In this document: positions 1-7,187 of the stretch, piece by piece
How positions within the stretch are numbered: the stretch's first letter is position 1
How the letters are laid out: every line of letters starts with the position of its first letter
Assembly (NCBI GenBank): GCA_020639155.1
Contig: JACKHF010000001.1
Span: 682,001 to 746,000 of the forward strand
Origin: Phycisphaeraceae bacterium
Lineage (GTDB): Bacteria; Planctomycetota; Phycisphaerae; Phycisphaerales; UBA1924
Length of the DNA: 64,000 nt
Reading direction: 5' to 3'
Notes under the pieces: generated by a model
What the model saw: only the letters and a program-made list of their open reading frames with translations
What the model was told of the DNA's origin: nothing
Databases searched by the model: none
Position numbers and translations under genes: made by a program

Positions 1-89
1 CCGGGTTCCGCAGATGTGTCGGTCTGCCAGACAGCGCCTGCTATTGAACACTATCTCAGAAACGTCTTGAAACTCACTCTTAGTCGAAT

Positions 90-581
90 CTAGTTCATCA
101 CTCTTCCAACAATCTGCGCGATCGTCTCATGATGCTCATCCCACGATTTCCACACGCTGGTCGCCCAGATGCGCACACGCTGATGGTGGTCCGCTTCGGT
201 CTGCGCATCGATCACATCATGGATAGTCAGCGATGCTCTCTGCGCGGGTGGGGCCATCCACGAGATCGTACCCGCGATCTTCCTGCACTCACGAATCATC
301 TGCACGATTTCTCTCGCTGACATATTGTGATCCAGTGCACAATGCAATCCGATGAGATGCCCGAGCATCTCTCGTGCTCTTTGTGCAGACTCAGGTCCTG
401 GATGCTGGACAGCGTACGCATCAAGCACAAGTTGGCGAACGTCTGGTGATGGCGCGCTATCGAACGCAGTACTGAGCACACGTGTGAATGTTGCCCAGCA
501 CGCAGGCGCTGCGTCCATGTGCTGATGCGTTGGGCCGGTAGAAAATGCAACTATCGCGCTGCAACCGGGGCAGATGATCAT
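90..581 (-). CDS. DUF5946-like small protein
   Basis: Protein of 163 residues from the ATG at 581; a TTG start at 644 would add 21 residues. It begins with a CPGCSA metal-binding-like motif, followed by PACWATF and later VLDAYAVQHPG and HLIGLHCAL. This order of motifs is how I remember the DUF5946 family, whose biochemical role is unknown to me. No signal peptide or membrane segment is seen, so it is probably cytoplasmic. It is divergent from sucD and not obviously in an operon. The start is uncertain because neither candidate has a convincing Shine-Dalgarno sequence, but the ATG places the CPGC motif next to the N terminus. Confidence 0.7.
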   Translation of the reverse strand: MIICPGCSAIVAFSTGPTHQHMDAAPACWATFTRVLSTAFDSAPSPDVRQLVLDAYAVQHPGPESAQRAREMLGHLIGLHCALDHNMSAREIVQMIRECRKIAGTISWMAPPAQRASLTIHDVIDAQTEADHHQRVRIWATSVWKSWDEHHETIAQIVGRVMN

Positions 582-775
582 GTCGGAAGACGTGTCCAAG
601 GAGATCCCCCATATGCCAGCCCGGATGATGGGGCTTGATTTCAATCGAATCGGGCTCTTTAGCCCCTACAAGCATACGAATCAGGCCCGCAAGCCGTGAA
701 AACCCGGGCTTCGTGCGTACCCTACCCGCTCATATCCGCTGTTTCCGCGACGATTGTTTCCTGCAGGAGAGTGCC

Positions 776-1789
776 ATGGCTGTTCTCATCAATGCCGATA
801 CCCGCGTCATCTGCCAAGGCATCACGGGCTCGTTCGGTGCAGTGCACACGAAGGGATGTTACAACTACGGCACGAAGATGGTCGGCGGCGTGACACCCGG
901 CAAGGGCGGGCAGAAGGATGCCAACGGTCTGCCCATCTTCAACACGGTGGATCAGGCTGTCCGCGAGACCGGCGCGCACGCGACGATGATATTCGTCCCG
1001 CCCGCGTTCACTGGCGACGCGATTCTTGAAGCATTCGACGCGGGGTTGAAACTGGTGTGCGCGATTACCGAGGGCGTGCCCGTGCAGGACATGATCAAGG
1101 TCCGCGCTGTGCTTGATGAGTTGAACGCCAACACACGTCTGAATGGTGAAGACCCGTACGTGCTCATCGGTCCGAACTGCCCCGGCATCATCACACCCGG
1201 ACCGAAAACCGGCGAGGGCGATTCACCATCGAACCCATATACAAACGCGGGATGCAAGATCGGTATCATGCCCGGATATATCAACACGCACATCTCAGAA
1301 GCTGCGTGCACCACGGGCAAATCTGTTGGCATCGTCTCGCGTTCCGGCACACTCACATATGAAGCAGTCTGGCAGACATCCAACGTCGGGCTCGCACAAT
1401 CGACGTGCATCGGTATCGGCGGCGACCCTGTGCGCGGCATGAACCACATCGACGCGATCACACTCTTCCAGAACGACCCGGACACCGACGCGATTCTGAT
1501 GATCGGCGAAATCGGTGGCACCGACGAGGAAGAGGCAGCAGCATTTATCAAGGCAAACGTGACCAAGCCGTGCGCTGCGTTCATCGCGGGCCGCACCGCA
1601 CCTCCCGGCAAGCGCATGGGACATGCTGGCGCGATCATCGAATCCGGCTCGGGCGGGAAGCCCACCGGCACAGCAGATTCCAAAATCGAGGCGCTGCAAG
1701 CAGCCGGTGTCGAGGTCGCAATGAGCCCCGCTGATATGGGCAAAGCGATGGCAAAGGCCATGAAGCTTGAGGTCGTCGCGGGAGTGTAA
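776..1789 (+). CDS. sucD: Succinyl-CoA synthetase (ADP-forming) subunit alpha
   Basis: Alpha subunit of the TCA-cycle enzyme that interconverts succinyl-CoA and succinate with nucleotide phosphorylation; it needs the beta subunit SucC. The frame is open upstream to 635, but AGGAG at 765-769 sits six bases before this ATG, giving 337 residues. Visible motifs are the CoA-binding start VICQGITGSFG, GTKMVGGVTPGKGG, the VGIVSRSGTLTYE segment, IGEIGGTDEEEAA, and the active-site phosphohistidine H283 in GHAGAI. It is longer than the usual roughly 290 residues. Most of the extra length lies between GPNCPGIITPG (132-142) and CKIGIMPG (160-167), plus a few residues before GKSVGIVSRSG. sucC is not adjacent, which is unusual since the two subunits are commonly paired. 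Confidence 0.95.
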   Translation: MAVLINADTRVICQGITGSFGAVHTKGCYNYGTKMVGGVTPGKGGQKDANGLPIFNTVDQAVRETGAHATMIFVPPAFTGDAILEAFDAGLKLVCAITEGVPVQDMIKVRAVLDELNANTRLNGEDPYVLIGPNCPGIITPGPKTGEGDSPSNPYTNAGCKIGIMPGYINTHISEAACTTGKSVGIVSRSGTLTYEAVWQTSNVGLAQSTCIGIGGDPVRGMNHIDAITLFQNDPDTDAILMIGEIGGTDEEEAAAFIKANVTKPCAAFIAGRTAPPGKRMGHAGAIIESGSGGKPTGTADSKIEALQAAGVEVAMSPADMGKAMAKAMKLEVVAGV

Positions 1790-1818
1790 TAACTCATCAG
1801 GATGTTTGAGAGGATCAG

Positions 1819-2817
1819 ATGAAACCCAATGTGCTCAGAGCGCTCAGCGAAGTGTTTTATCCTATTTCACGCGAAAGTGGGATCAAGCAACTCATCGATT
1901 TGGGGATCCTGAATAAAGAAACCGCGGGATGTCTTGCGGAGTTTCTCTCTGACGGGATGTACTCGTACCGAAAGATGTACGAGATGCTCGCGCCGGTAAA
2001 GGTTCGTCTTGACGAGTGGATGCGTGTTGCAGACTACTCAAAGTTTCGCCCAACGCAATCACTCGCATCGATCAAGCGGTACGCTCAAGCCTCCCCGTCC
2101 TATTTTTCAGTTGATGGATTGCGAGGTTCACATGTTCTCGACTTTGGTGCTGGACAGTACAGTCCATTATCAATCGCGATCCTGCTCTACATAAATGGTG
2201 CGGAGACAGTAACAGCATTTGAGCCCGCGGGATGGTTTCCCGATACAACACCGGTCTCGATACGCGAGTTGATCTCCGATATTCATGTGCAACCAGATAC
2301 ATACAACTTCGCAGGGCATAATGATGCTCGACTTCTCAAACGACGGCTTGCTGAACTCTCGTTCGAGGCGATCAATCAGGACGAGATCAATCTCGGCCCT
2401 ATCAGGCTCTGCAAACATCTCGACTTTCAAAGCTATGCGTCTTCCTTTGATATGATCCTTTCGACCTCTGTCTTCGAGCACGTCAGCAGCTTTGACAATG
2501 AGATCCAGAATCATCTGACATCGCTTCGGCCCGGAGGCATATCGATCAACCGTGTTGACTTTACAGACCACAGGCAGTGGAAGCCTGAGCTCGTCCCTTT
2601 CGGATTTTATCGTGATGGTGTGCCATGCGGATGCAACCTGCTCCGTGTGTCGGACCTTGCCGATGCTGCCAAGAAAACGGGCGCAATGTTCGAGATCAAG
2701 GACTGTGTACTTGCCGACTCCAATACCATCGATGAGGAGCATCTTGTCGATCGCTTTCGTGGGTACACGCTCACCACACTGCGCACAATGGCTGCGACAC
2801 TTGTGCTCGCAAAGTAA
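1819..2817 (+). CDS. Class I SAM-dependent methyltransferase
   Basis: Protein of 332 residues with a Rossmann-type SAM-binding motif I, VLDFGAGQYSP (106-116), an acidic residue after strand 2 in TAFEPAG, and a later ILSTSVFEHV segment with LRPGG, the usual post-IV region. The N-terminal hundred residues are not a recognised domain. The substrate cannot be told from sequence. It begins 29 bases after sucD with GAGAGGATCAG before the ATG, so it may be co-transcribed with sucD, although a metabolic link is not evident. No signal peptide is seen. Confidence 0.8.
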   Translation: MKPNVLRALSEVFYPISRESGIKQLIDLGILNKETAGCLAEFLSDGMYSYRKMYEMLAPVKVRLDEWMRVADYSKFRPTQSLASIKRYAQASPSYFSVDGLRGSHVLDFGAGQYSPLSIAILLYINGAETVTAFEPAGWFPDTTPVSIRELISDIHVQPDTYNFAGHNDARLLKRRLAELSFEAINQDEINLGPIRLCKHLDFQSYASSFDMILSTSVFEHVSSFDNEIQNHLTSLRPGGISINRVDFTDHRQWKPELVPFGFYRDGVPCGCNLLRVSDLADAAKKTGAMFEIKDCVLADSNTIDEEHLVDRFRGYTLTTLRTMAATLVLAK

Positions 2818-3075
2818 GCACTGTTCGAACATCAAAGTTGTGTCGTTCGGGACAACCGCGGACTGAAGATCATCTCTATTAGCACCTCATGCGCGGTTGA
2901 TCTGAGTTACAATAGTGGTGAGTGCAGGTGCATTGAAGCGGGCAACCACATTATGCAAGAAACAATGCCATGGTACGAGCACACGGACGGGAATCTCTGA
3001 TTATTGTCGGTACATACGCGTTGGTACTCACTTGTAACGCTCAACCTCCTTTCTTTGCACTCAGCGGGGGACTGA
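2818..3075. other. Gene-poor gap before the dockerin relic
   Basis: No coding region with a credible start, composition or homology signal was found here on either strand. A stop at 3073-3075 closes the plus-strand frame that continues into the dockerin relic just downstream. The missing body of that decayed gene may once have lain here, but I see no recognisable remains of it. Confidence 0.4.
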
Positions 3076-3264
3076 TGGAGGGCATCAGCGATCTCATCCG
3101 ATAGTTCGTTGATCGCTGGATGGAGGTGTGATGGATCAGGCCCAATCGGCAGCTTTGTTGTACACCTTGGCGCATCGTGCTACGCCGATTACGACGGCTC
3201 TGGCCCATTGAATATCTTTGATTACATCTGCTTCGGCAATGAGTTCGCAACTGGATGCAAATAA
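3076..3264 (+). pseudogene. Relic of a GC-type dockerin protein (single degenerate repeat)
   Basis: An open stretch without a start codon translates to about 62 residues ending in CYADYDGSGPLNIFDYIC followed by FGNEFATGCK and a TAA at 3262-3264. This is clearly the dockerin tail found intact elsewhere in the window, but with one repeat instead of two, the second cysteine replaced by tyrosine, and GCK in place of the terminal GCP. Upstream the frame reads into a stop at 3073 and there is no signal peptide or catalytic body. I infer a decayed or truncated dockerin gene. A very short expressed peptide cannot be excluded. Confidence 0.7.
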
Positions 3265-3301
3265 ACGCAGTAATACCTGACAAAGAATGAATCTCTATAT
3301 A

Positions 3302-3326
3302 GAACGTCCCAGTCTTTGGGACGTTC
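3302..3326. other. Strong hairpin, 10-bp perfect stem
   Basis: GAACGTCCCA at 3302-3311 pairs perfectly with TGGGACGTTC at 3317-3326 around a five-base loop. It lies just after the dockerin relic and about 115 bases before the methionine sulfoxide reductase gene. There is no T-run on either side, so it is not a standard intrinsic terminator. It could be a leftover terminator of the relic gene or part of the downstream leader. Confidence 0.55.
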
Positions 3327-3442
3327 TGTGACATGAAGAAAATCCAGTGATGTCACGGTTTGATCGCGTCACTCATCAGATGCATCAGCACCCACGAACT
3401 GGCAGACGGAATAGTATGTGCCGTTCTTTGATTGGACCTCCT

Positions 3443-4639
3443 ATGAAATCGCACATCACCACAACGCTTGCAGGCATCACCGCTCTCGGTATGGCTGGCA
3501 TTCTCGCCTTCGCAGGACTGGGATTGCCTACCGGCGAGCAAAGAATCGACCAGACACCGCAGCGTGTGCTCCTTGACATGCTCCAGCCGGAACAGCAGCC
3601 ATCACCGCACGATCCACTGCATGCACAACCAGACCAGACCATGACAACAACATCAGAAACATCAACCCAGCGACGCATTGTCTCTCGCAGTGCATATAAC
3701 ATTACGCCACTCTCCAAAGATCGCGTTGCCGAACTCGCGTCTGTGCTTGACGAGGAGACGTACCGCATCACACAGAACGCTGGAACCGAAGCTGCGTTCT
3801 GTGGCAATCTGCTTGATAACCACAAGGATGGCACGTATGTCTGCGTGGTGTGTGGACTTCCACTGTTCTCCAGCGAGCACAAGTTCACATCGGGCACAGG
3901 CTGGCCGAGCTTCGATCGCGAGTTCGATCCGCAGCACGTCGCCAAGAAGGTCGATACGTCGTACGGCATGACGCGCGTCGAGATCAACTGCGCGCGTTGC
4001 GGCTCACACCTCGGACACGCGTTCCCAGATGGTCCAACCGAAACTGGCGTGCGCCATTGCTTAAACTCAGCGTCATTGACATTCATCGAGAAGGGCGAGG
4101 AGTTTCCGGATCGCAGCAAGCCAATACCAACTGAGACCGCGTACTTCGCGGGCGGGTGCTTCTGGGGCATAGAGCACTTCTTTCAGGCTGGCCCCGGCGT
4201 GATCTCCGCAGAATCCGGTTACATGCAGGGAAAAACCGAAGCACCGTCGTACAAGGATGTCTGCTACACCAACACAGGCCACGCCGAGACAGTGAAGGTC
4301 GTCTACGACCCAACGCAGATCACATACGCACGACTATTGCAGGCATTCTTCACCATGCATGATCCCACAACGTTGAACCGCCAAGGTCCGGATGTTGGCG
4401 AGCAGTATCGCTCCGGCATCTGGTACGTGAACGATCAGCAGCGCGATGCTGCCAAGGAGTTCGTGAAGATACTGAATGAATCCGGTGTTCTTCGAAATCC
4501 CATTGTCACACAGATTGAAAAGGCAGAGACATTCTGGCCTGCCGAGGAGTACCACCAGGACTACATCGCGAAGACCGGACGCGCGTGTCACATTGCCGAT
4601 CCGTGGACTGCGGACGAAAAGGCGCGTGCAGCGAGATAA
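3443..4639 (+). CDS. msrAB: Exported MsrB-MsrA fusion methionine sulfoxide reductase
   Basis: Bifunctional enzyme reducing methionine R-sulfoxide (MsrB) and S-sulfoxide (MsrA). The frame is open upstream to 3347, but the ATG at 3443 starts a clean export signal of about 30 residues, giving 398 residues. A linker rich in Q, P and T leads to MsrB (about 83-215), with zinc pairs CVVC (134,137) and CARC (183,186) and catalytic C206 in RHCLNSASL. MsrA follows (about 231-385), with catalytic C239 in GGCFWG. The order is B then A with no thioredoxin domain, so an external reductant is required. It probably repairs oxidised proteins outside the cytoplasm. It stands alone, with a weak hairpin downstream. 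Confidence 0.93.
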   Translation: MKSHITTTLAGITALGMAGILAFAGLGLPTGEQRIDQTPQRVLLDMLQPEQQPSPHDPLHAQPDQTMTTTSETSTQRRIVSRSAYNITPLSKDRVAELASVLDEETYRITQNAGTEAAFCGNLLDNHKDGTYVCVVCGLPLFSSEHKFTSGTGWPSFDREFDPQHVAKKVDTSYGMTRVEINCARCGSHLGHAFPDGPTETGVRHCLNSASLTFIEKGEEFPDRSKPIPTETAYFAGGCFWGIEHFFQAGPGVISAESGYMQGKTEAPSYKDVCYTNTGHAETVKVVYDPTQITYARLLQAFFTMHDPTTLNRQGPDVGEQYRSGIWYVNDQQRDAAKEFVKILNESGVLRNPIVTQIEKAETFWPAEEYHQDYIAKTGRACHIADPWTADEKARAAR

Positions 4640-4651
4640 ACATATTCAAGT

Positions 4652-4671
4652 CCACGGATTGCAAACCGTGG
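4652..4671 (+). terminator. Weak terminator-like hairpin after the Msr fusion gene
   Basis: CCACGG at 4652-4657 pairs with CCGTGG at 4666-4671 across an eight-base loop. It is followed by a mixed T/C-rich stretch rather than a pure T-run, so it would be a weak terminator at best. Confidence 0.35.
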
Positions 4672-4684
4672 GCTGTGTTCTTTC

Positions 4685-5062
4685 TCACCTCGTACCACGT
4701 AACTTCGCGCCAACGAGTGTCATTGGTACCAACAGCACCAGAAATGAGATGTGATACCACGCAGGCATAAGGTTCCACACCCCTGTCTGCACACCGATCC
4801 CGGTCAATAGCAGTGCAATGGAGAGCACGATTCCGCAGCGCATCCGATGCATTGGCCTGGCAATGGATGTTGTCACAATACCCGCAGCAAGTGAGCAGAC
4901 AACACTCAGTACGAGAGCAATAGCGAGCGGACCAGCATCGCCATAGAACTGACCCTCACCAACAACCTTCGCTGCATCGGGAAGCAGGACGGCATTGCCC
5001 CCGAGCCAGATGCATGTCCAGATCGCGTACCCGACGATGACTCCGATGATTGCTCGTGCCAT
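4685..5062 (-). CDS. Small four-helix membrane protein, unknown function
   Basis: Protein of 125 residues with four hydrophobic segments (about 2-20, 40-62, 72-88, 95-114). The start is the ATG at 5062, preceded by AAGGAG with six bases of spacing; an upstream start would add only polar residues. An acidic and polar loop carrying DAAKVVGEGQFYGDAGP lies after the first helix. I do not recognise a family. It converges on the msr gene and its upstream region faces that of the SRPBCC gene, with no evident partner. Confidence 0.7.
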   Translation of the reverse strand: MARAIIGVIVGYAIWTCIWLGGNAVLLPDAAKVVGEGQFYGDAGPLAIALVLSVVCSLAAGIVTTSIARPMHRMRCGIVLSIALLLTGIGVQTGVWNLMPAWYHISFLVLLVPMTLVGAKLRGTR

Positions 5063-5205
5063 ATCGATCTCCTTTGTTGTTTGTTCCCTTTTCATGCGCG
5101 CACCGACAGCGCACCATTCATATGGCTATATTACTCAACACCCATTTCTTGCAATGTTTCTCTCTGGAGCGGACTTTCTGACCGCAGACCGTTTCTCAGA
5201 CACGC

Positions 5206-5742
5206 CTACACGGGCCAGTGCTCACTCAAACACTTCTTGGGCGTGAACAACCCCATGACCTTGAACATGACAAACAGCATGCGCGTCCCCGTGCTGGGCT
5301 TCCCTGTTTCGATGACACTCTTGAGCGTGCCAACGATCATCTTGCCGCCCATCAGCATCTGCTTGGCGGTCTTGGTGTTCACTGGGATATCCCTGATGGT
5401 CAGTGTGAACGACACGCCGTCACTCACTGACTCAAGGTCGTAGACGACAACGCACTCGGGGTCGTTGTAGTTTGTAAACTTGAATGTGTGCGCGAACCGC
5501 TTCGGCGGATCGAACTCTGTAATCTCACCAACCACGCCCGTGTACTTGCCATCGGGCGTGCGCATCGCGATCTTTGATCCAGGGGTGAGTGATTTCGCGT
5601 GCATGACAGAGTTAAAGAACGCGGGGATGGGCTTGCCATCGGTGCGAGTGATCTCGCGCCACACGTCCTCGATCGTGCCTTTGATCTTCACGTTGAACTT
5701 GGCGATCGTCGGACCTTCGTTGGCGATGGTAATGTCAGGCAT
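5206..5742 (-). CDS. SRPBCC/AHSA1-like domain protein
   Basis: Protein of 178 residues. The start overlaps the end of the upstream ArsR-type gene by eight bases, and AAGGAA precedes the ATG. An N-terminal segment with VKIKGTIEDVWREITRTDGKP matches the opening strand and helix of START/SRPBCC (activator of Hsp90 ATPase-like) proteins, followed by a tract with PGSKIAMRTPDGKYTGVVGEI and FAHTFKFTNYNDPECVVVYDLE. These proteins typically bind small hydrophobic ligands. Pairing with an ArsR-type regulator in one operon is a common arrangement, and ligand-linked control is a reasonable inference. Confidence 0.85.
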   Translation of the reverse strand: MPDITIANEGPTIAKFNVKIKGTIEDVWREITRTDGKPIPAFFNSVMHAKSLTPGSKIAMRTPDGKYTGVVGEITEFDPPKRFAHTFKFTNYNDPECVVVYDLESVSDGVSFTLTIRDIPVNTKTAKQMLMGGKMIVGTLKSVIETGKPSTGTRMLFVMFKVMGLFTPKKCLSEHWPV

Positions 5743-6112
5743 GCTTTGTGTTCCTTGCGTTTGCAGCAGACTCGACACGAAACTGAATATCCGCGAGATG
5801 ACCAGCCCAGAACTGGCTGTACTGGTCGGTCCAGCGGTCGTAGATCATCTGGATGGGCACGACGTTGAAGAACAGCCGGCGCTCACGCCCGTGAGGCTCT
5901 GACAGCACGAGGTTTGCGTTCTCCAATGTCGTGATGTGCTTCATCACCGCGATACGCGAGATGTCAAAGTGGGATGAGACCGCTTTGACGGTCATCCCTG
6001 GCGAGGTCTGGAGCAGATCGAGGATCCGCCGACGCACCGGGTGGGCAAACGCAGCAAAGACCGCGTCGATTTCGGTAAGCTGGGTTTCATTTTGGCGTGG
6101 CGCGGACGACAT
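5735..6112 (-). CDS. ArsR/SmtB-type winged-helix regulator
   Basis: Protein of 125 residues. AVFAAFAHPVRRRILDLLQ marks the first helices, SHFDISRIAVMKHITTLEN the recognition helix, and EPHGRERRLFFNVVPI the wing. No metal-binding cysteine pair is seen, so it is closer to the ArsR proteins paired with SRPBCC partners than to metal sensors. It is first in a two-gene operon with the SRPBCC gene (8-base overlap). A perfect 16-bp palindrome lies two bases upstream of its ATG and overlaps the predicted -10 box, which fits autorepression. There is no normal ribosome-binding space, so the transcript may be nearly leaderless. A TTG at 6121 is the alternative start. Confidence 0.88.
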   Translation of the reverse strand: MSSAPRQNETQLTEIDAVFAAFAHPVRRRILDLLQTSPGMTVKAVSSHFDISRIAVMKHITTLENANLVLSEPHGRERRLFFNVVPIQMIYDRWTDQYSQFWAGHLADIQFRVESAANARNTKHA

Positions 6113-6114
6113 AA

Positions 6115-6130
6115 GTAACAATATTGTTAC
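6115..6130. promoter_or_regulatory. Palindromic operator, probable ArsR-type binding site
   Basis: GTAACAATATTGTTAC is a perfect 16-bp palindrome lying immediately before the ArsR-type gene and covering its predicted -10 element. Its length, AT-rich centre and position are those expected of an autoregulatory operator for this family. It could also influence the divergent Cdd1-like gene, which starts 62 bases away. Confidence 0.65.
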
Positions 6131-6151
6131 CTATTTTCGCCGCCCTGTCAA
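6123..6151 (-). promoter_or_regulatory. Predicted sigma-70 promoter of the ArsR-SRPBCC operon
   Basis: On the minus strand TTGACA (6151-6146, a perfect -35) is followed by 17 bases and AACAAT (6128-6123, four of six matches to TATAAT). The -10 lies inside the palindrome. A start site six to eight bases further would leave only a few bases before the ATG at 6112. Confidence 0.55.
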
Positions 6152-6191
6152 CCCTTGCAAAGAGTTTGAGTTTTTGTTAGGATTATGTTTT

Positions 6192-6485
6192 ATGAAAGCC
6201 ACAACAAAGCCCGCATCCCGCAACCTCATCGATCTCCGCTCTGTCGGGAAAGCAACCGTCGGCGATTTCCATCTGCTCGGCATCACCACCGTTGAAGATC
6301 TGGCAAAGCAGGACGCGAAGACGCTCTACGACAGGCTCTGCAGAAAGACCGGCGTGCAACAAGACATGTGCGTGCTCGACGTGTTTGAGTGCGCGATCGC
6401 ACAGGCAAAGAACCCGAACCTGCCGGCGGAGCAGTGCGACTGGTGGTACTGGTCGAAGCAACGAAAAGCCGGGACATCAGTTTGA
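6192..6485 (+). CDS. Cdd1-like helix-hairpin-helix protein
   Basis: Protein of 97 residues. LRSVGKATVGDFHLLGI is a helix-hairpin-helix-like segment, followed by LYDRLCRKTGVQQDMCVLDVF and the C-terminal EQCDWWYWSKQRK. This resembles the Pfam Cdd1 ('pathogenicity locus') family as I remember it; the function is not established. The frame is open further upstream, but the ATG at 6192 is preceded by AGGA at 6179-6182 and places the family start correctly. It is divergent from the ArsR-type operon and its last nine bases overlap the end of the convergent PH-domain gene. Confidence 0.8.
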   Translation: MKATTKPASRNLIDLRSVGKATVGDFHLLGITTVEDLAKQDAKTLYDRLCRKTGVQQDMCVLDVFECAIAQAKNPNLPAEQCDWWYWSKQRKAGTSV

Positions 6486-7079
6486 AGGGACTGACGCAAC
6501 CAGCGCATTGAGATGCCCCTCAACCTCGCGCACGTTAGCAACACCAAGAAAACCTTTGAAGATACGCTGCTCAGGCCAGTCACCCGAGCCCTGCACGCGC
6601 CTGCGGATCACCTGAAAGATGATATCGCCCGCACCGTGTGGTCCTGTGCGAACCGTGAGATTCCCAAGTCGCTCGGGCGTGTATTCGTGTACGACTGTCT
6701 CGCCGTCCTTTTTCAGATACATCACGAGTGCTCGCTTGTTTGTCACTGCATAGAACGTGCGCTTTGTGCGCTGGCTGATCAAGACTGGCGAGAAGAGAAA
6801 CAGCAACCCAACAAATAAAAACGGAAAGACGATGAGCATTGGAACAACCGGCAGCGGCTTCCCACTTGTGCTTGCTCTTGAGTAAAGCGAGTACAGAATC
6901 AACGCAGAGAACAGTGTAAAAGTAAGACCAAAGAGCACGGCAGTGATCGACTGTTTCTTTGCCGCAGCTGCGAGCCTTGGACCTGCCCAGACAACAGATT
7001 CACCCTCCTTCAGCGTTTGCTGAAGGGCGGTATCCATCTCGTTACTCAACGGCGTATCAACCAGTTCGAATGAGCCCAT
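6477..7079 (-). CDS. Bacterial PH-domain-like membrane protein
   Basis: Protein of 200 residues from the ATG at 7079. A short N-terminal segment with LKEGESVVWAGPR precedes two membrane helices (about 46-66 and 78-101). The following YAVTNKRALVMYLK segment is typical of bacterial PH-like (bPH) domains, with a beta-rich C terminus to about residue 190. Such proteins sit in the inner membrane with an unclear role. No Shine-Dalgarno sequence is evident at the chosen start. It overlaps the end of the convergent Cdd1-like gene by nine bases. Confidence 0.75.
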   Translation of the reverse strand: MGSFELVDTPLSNEMDTALQQTLKEGESVVWAGPRLAAAAKKQSITAVLFGLTFTLFSALILYSLYSRASTSGKPLPVVPMLIVFPFLFVGLLFLFSPVLISQRTKRTFYAVTNKRALVMYLKKDGETVVHEYTPERLGNLTVRTGPHGAGDIIFQVIRRRVQGSGDWPEQRIFKGFLGVANVREVEGHLNALVASVPSN

Positions 7080-7110
7080 GGGCAAGTGTAGTTCACTGGG
7101 GTGTCCAACG

Positions 7111-7140
7111 AAAAACCCCGGGGAGCGAAATCCCCGGGGT
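7111..7140 (-). terminator. Intrinsic terminator of the DUF11 gene
   Basis: A ten-base perfect stem (7115-7124 with 7131-7140, ACCCCGGGGA/TCCCCGGGGT) around a six-base loop is followed on the minus strand by five T residues. It lies 48 bases beyond the stop of the DUF11 lipoprotein gene. Confidence 0.85.
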
Positions 7141-7187
7141 CTGAACTCTCACTTCACACGATCGTGTCGTGTGTTCTGATCAATCGA

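Noticed and set aside
952..1797. Long minus-strand open frame (281 codons) opposite sucD
   Set aside because: It lies antisense to a clear enzyme gene, has no family motifs, and its openness follows from codon bias of sucD.
3302..3326. Hairpin after the dockerin relic as an intrinsic terminator
   Set aside because: The stem is perfect but neither side has a T-run, so it is listed only as a hairpin.
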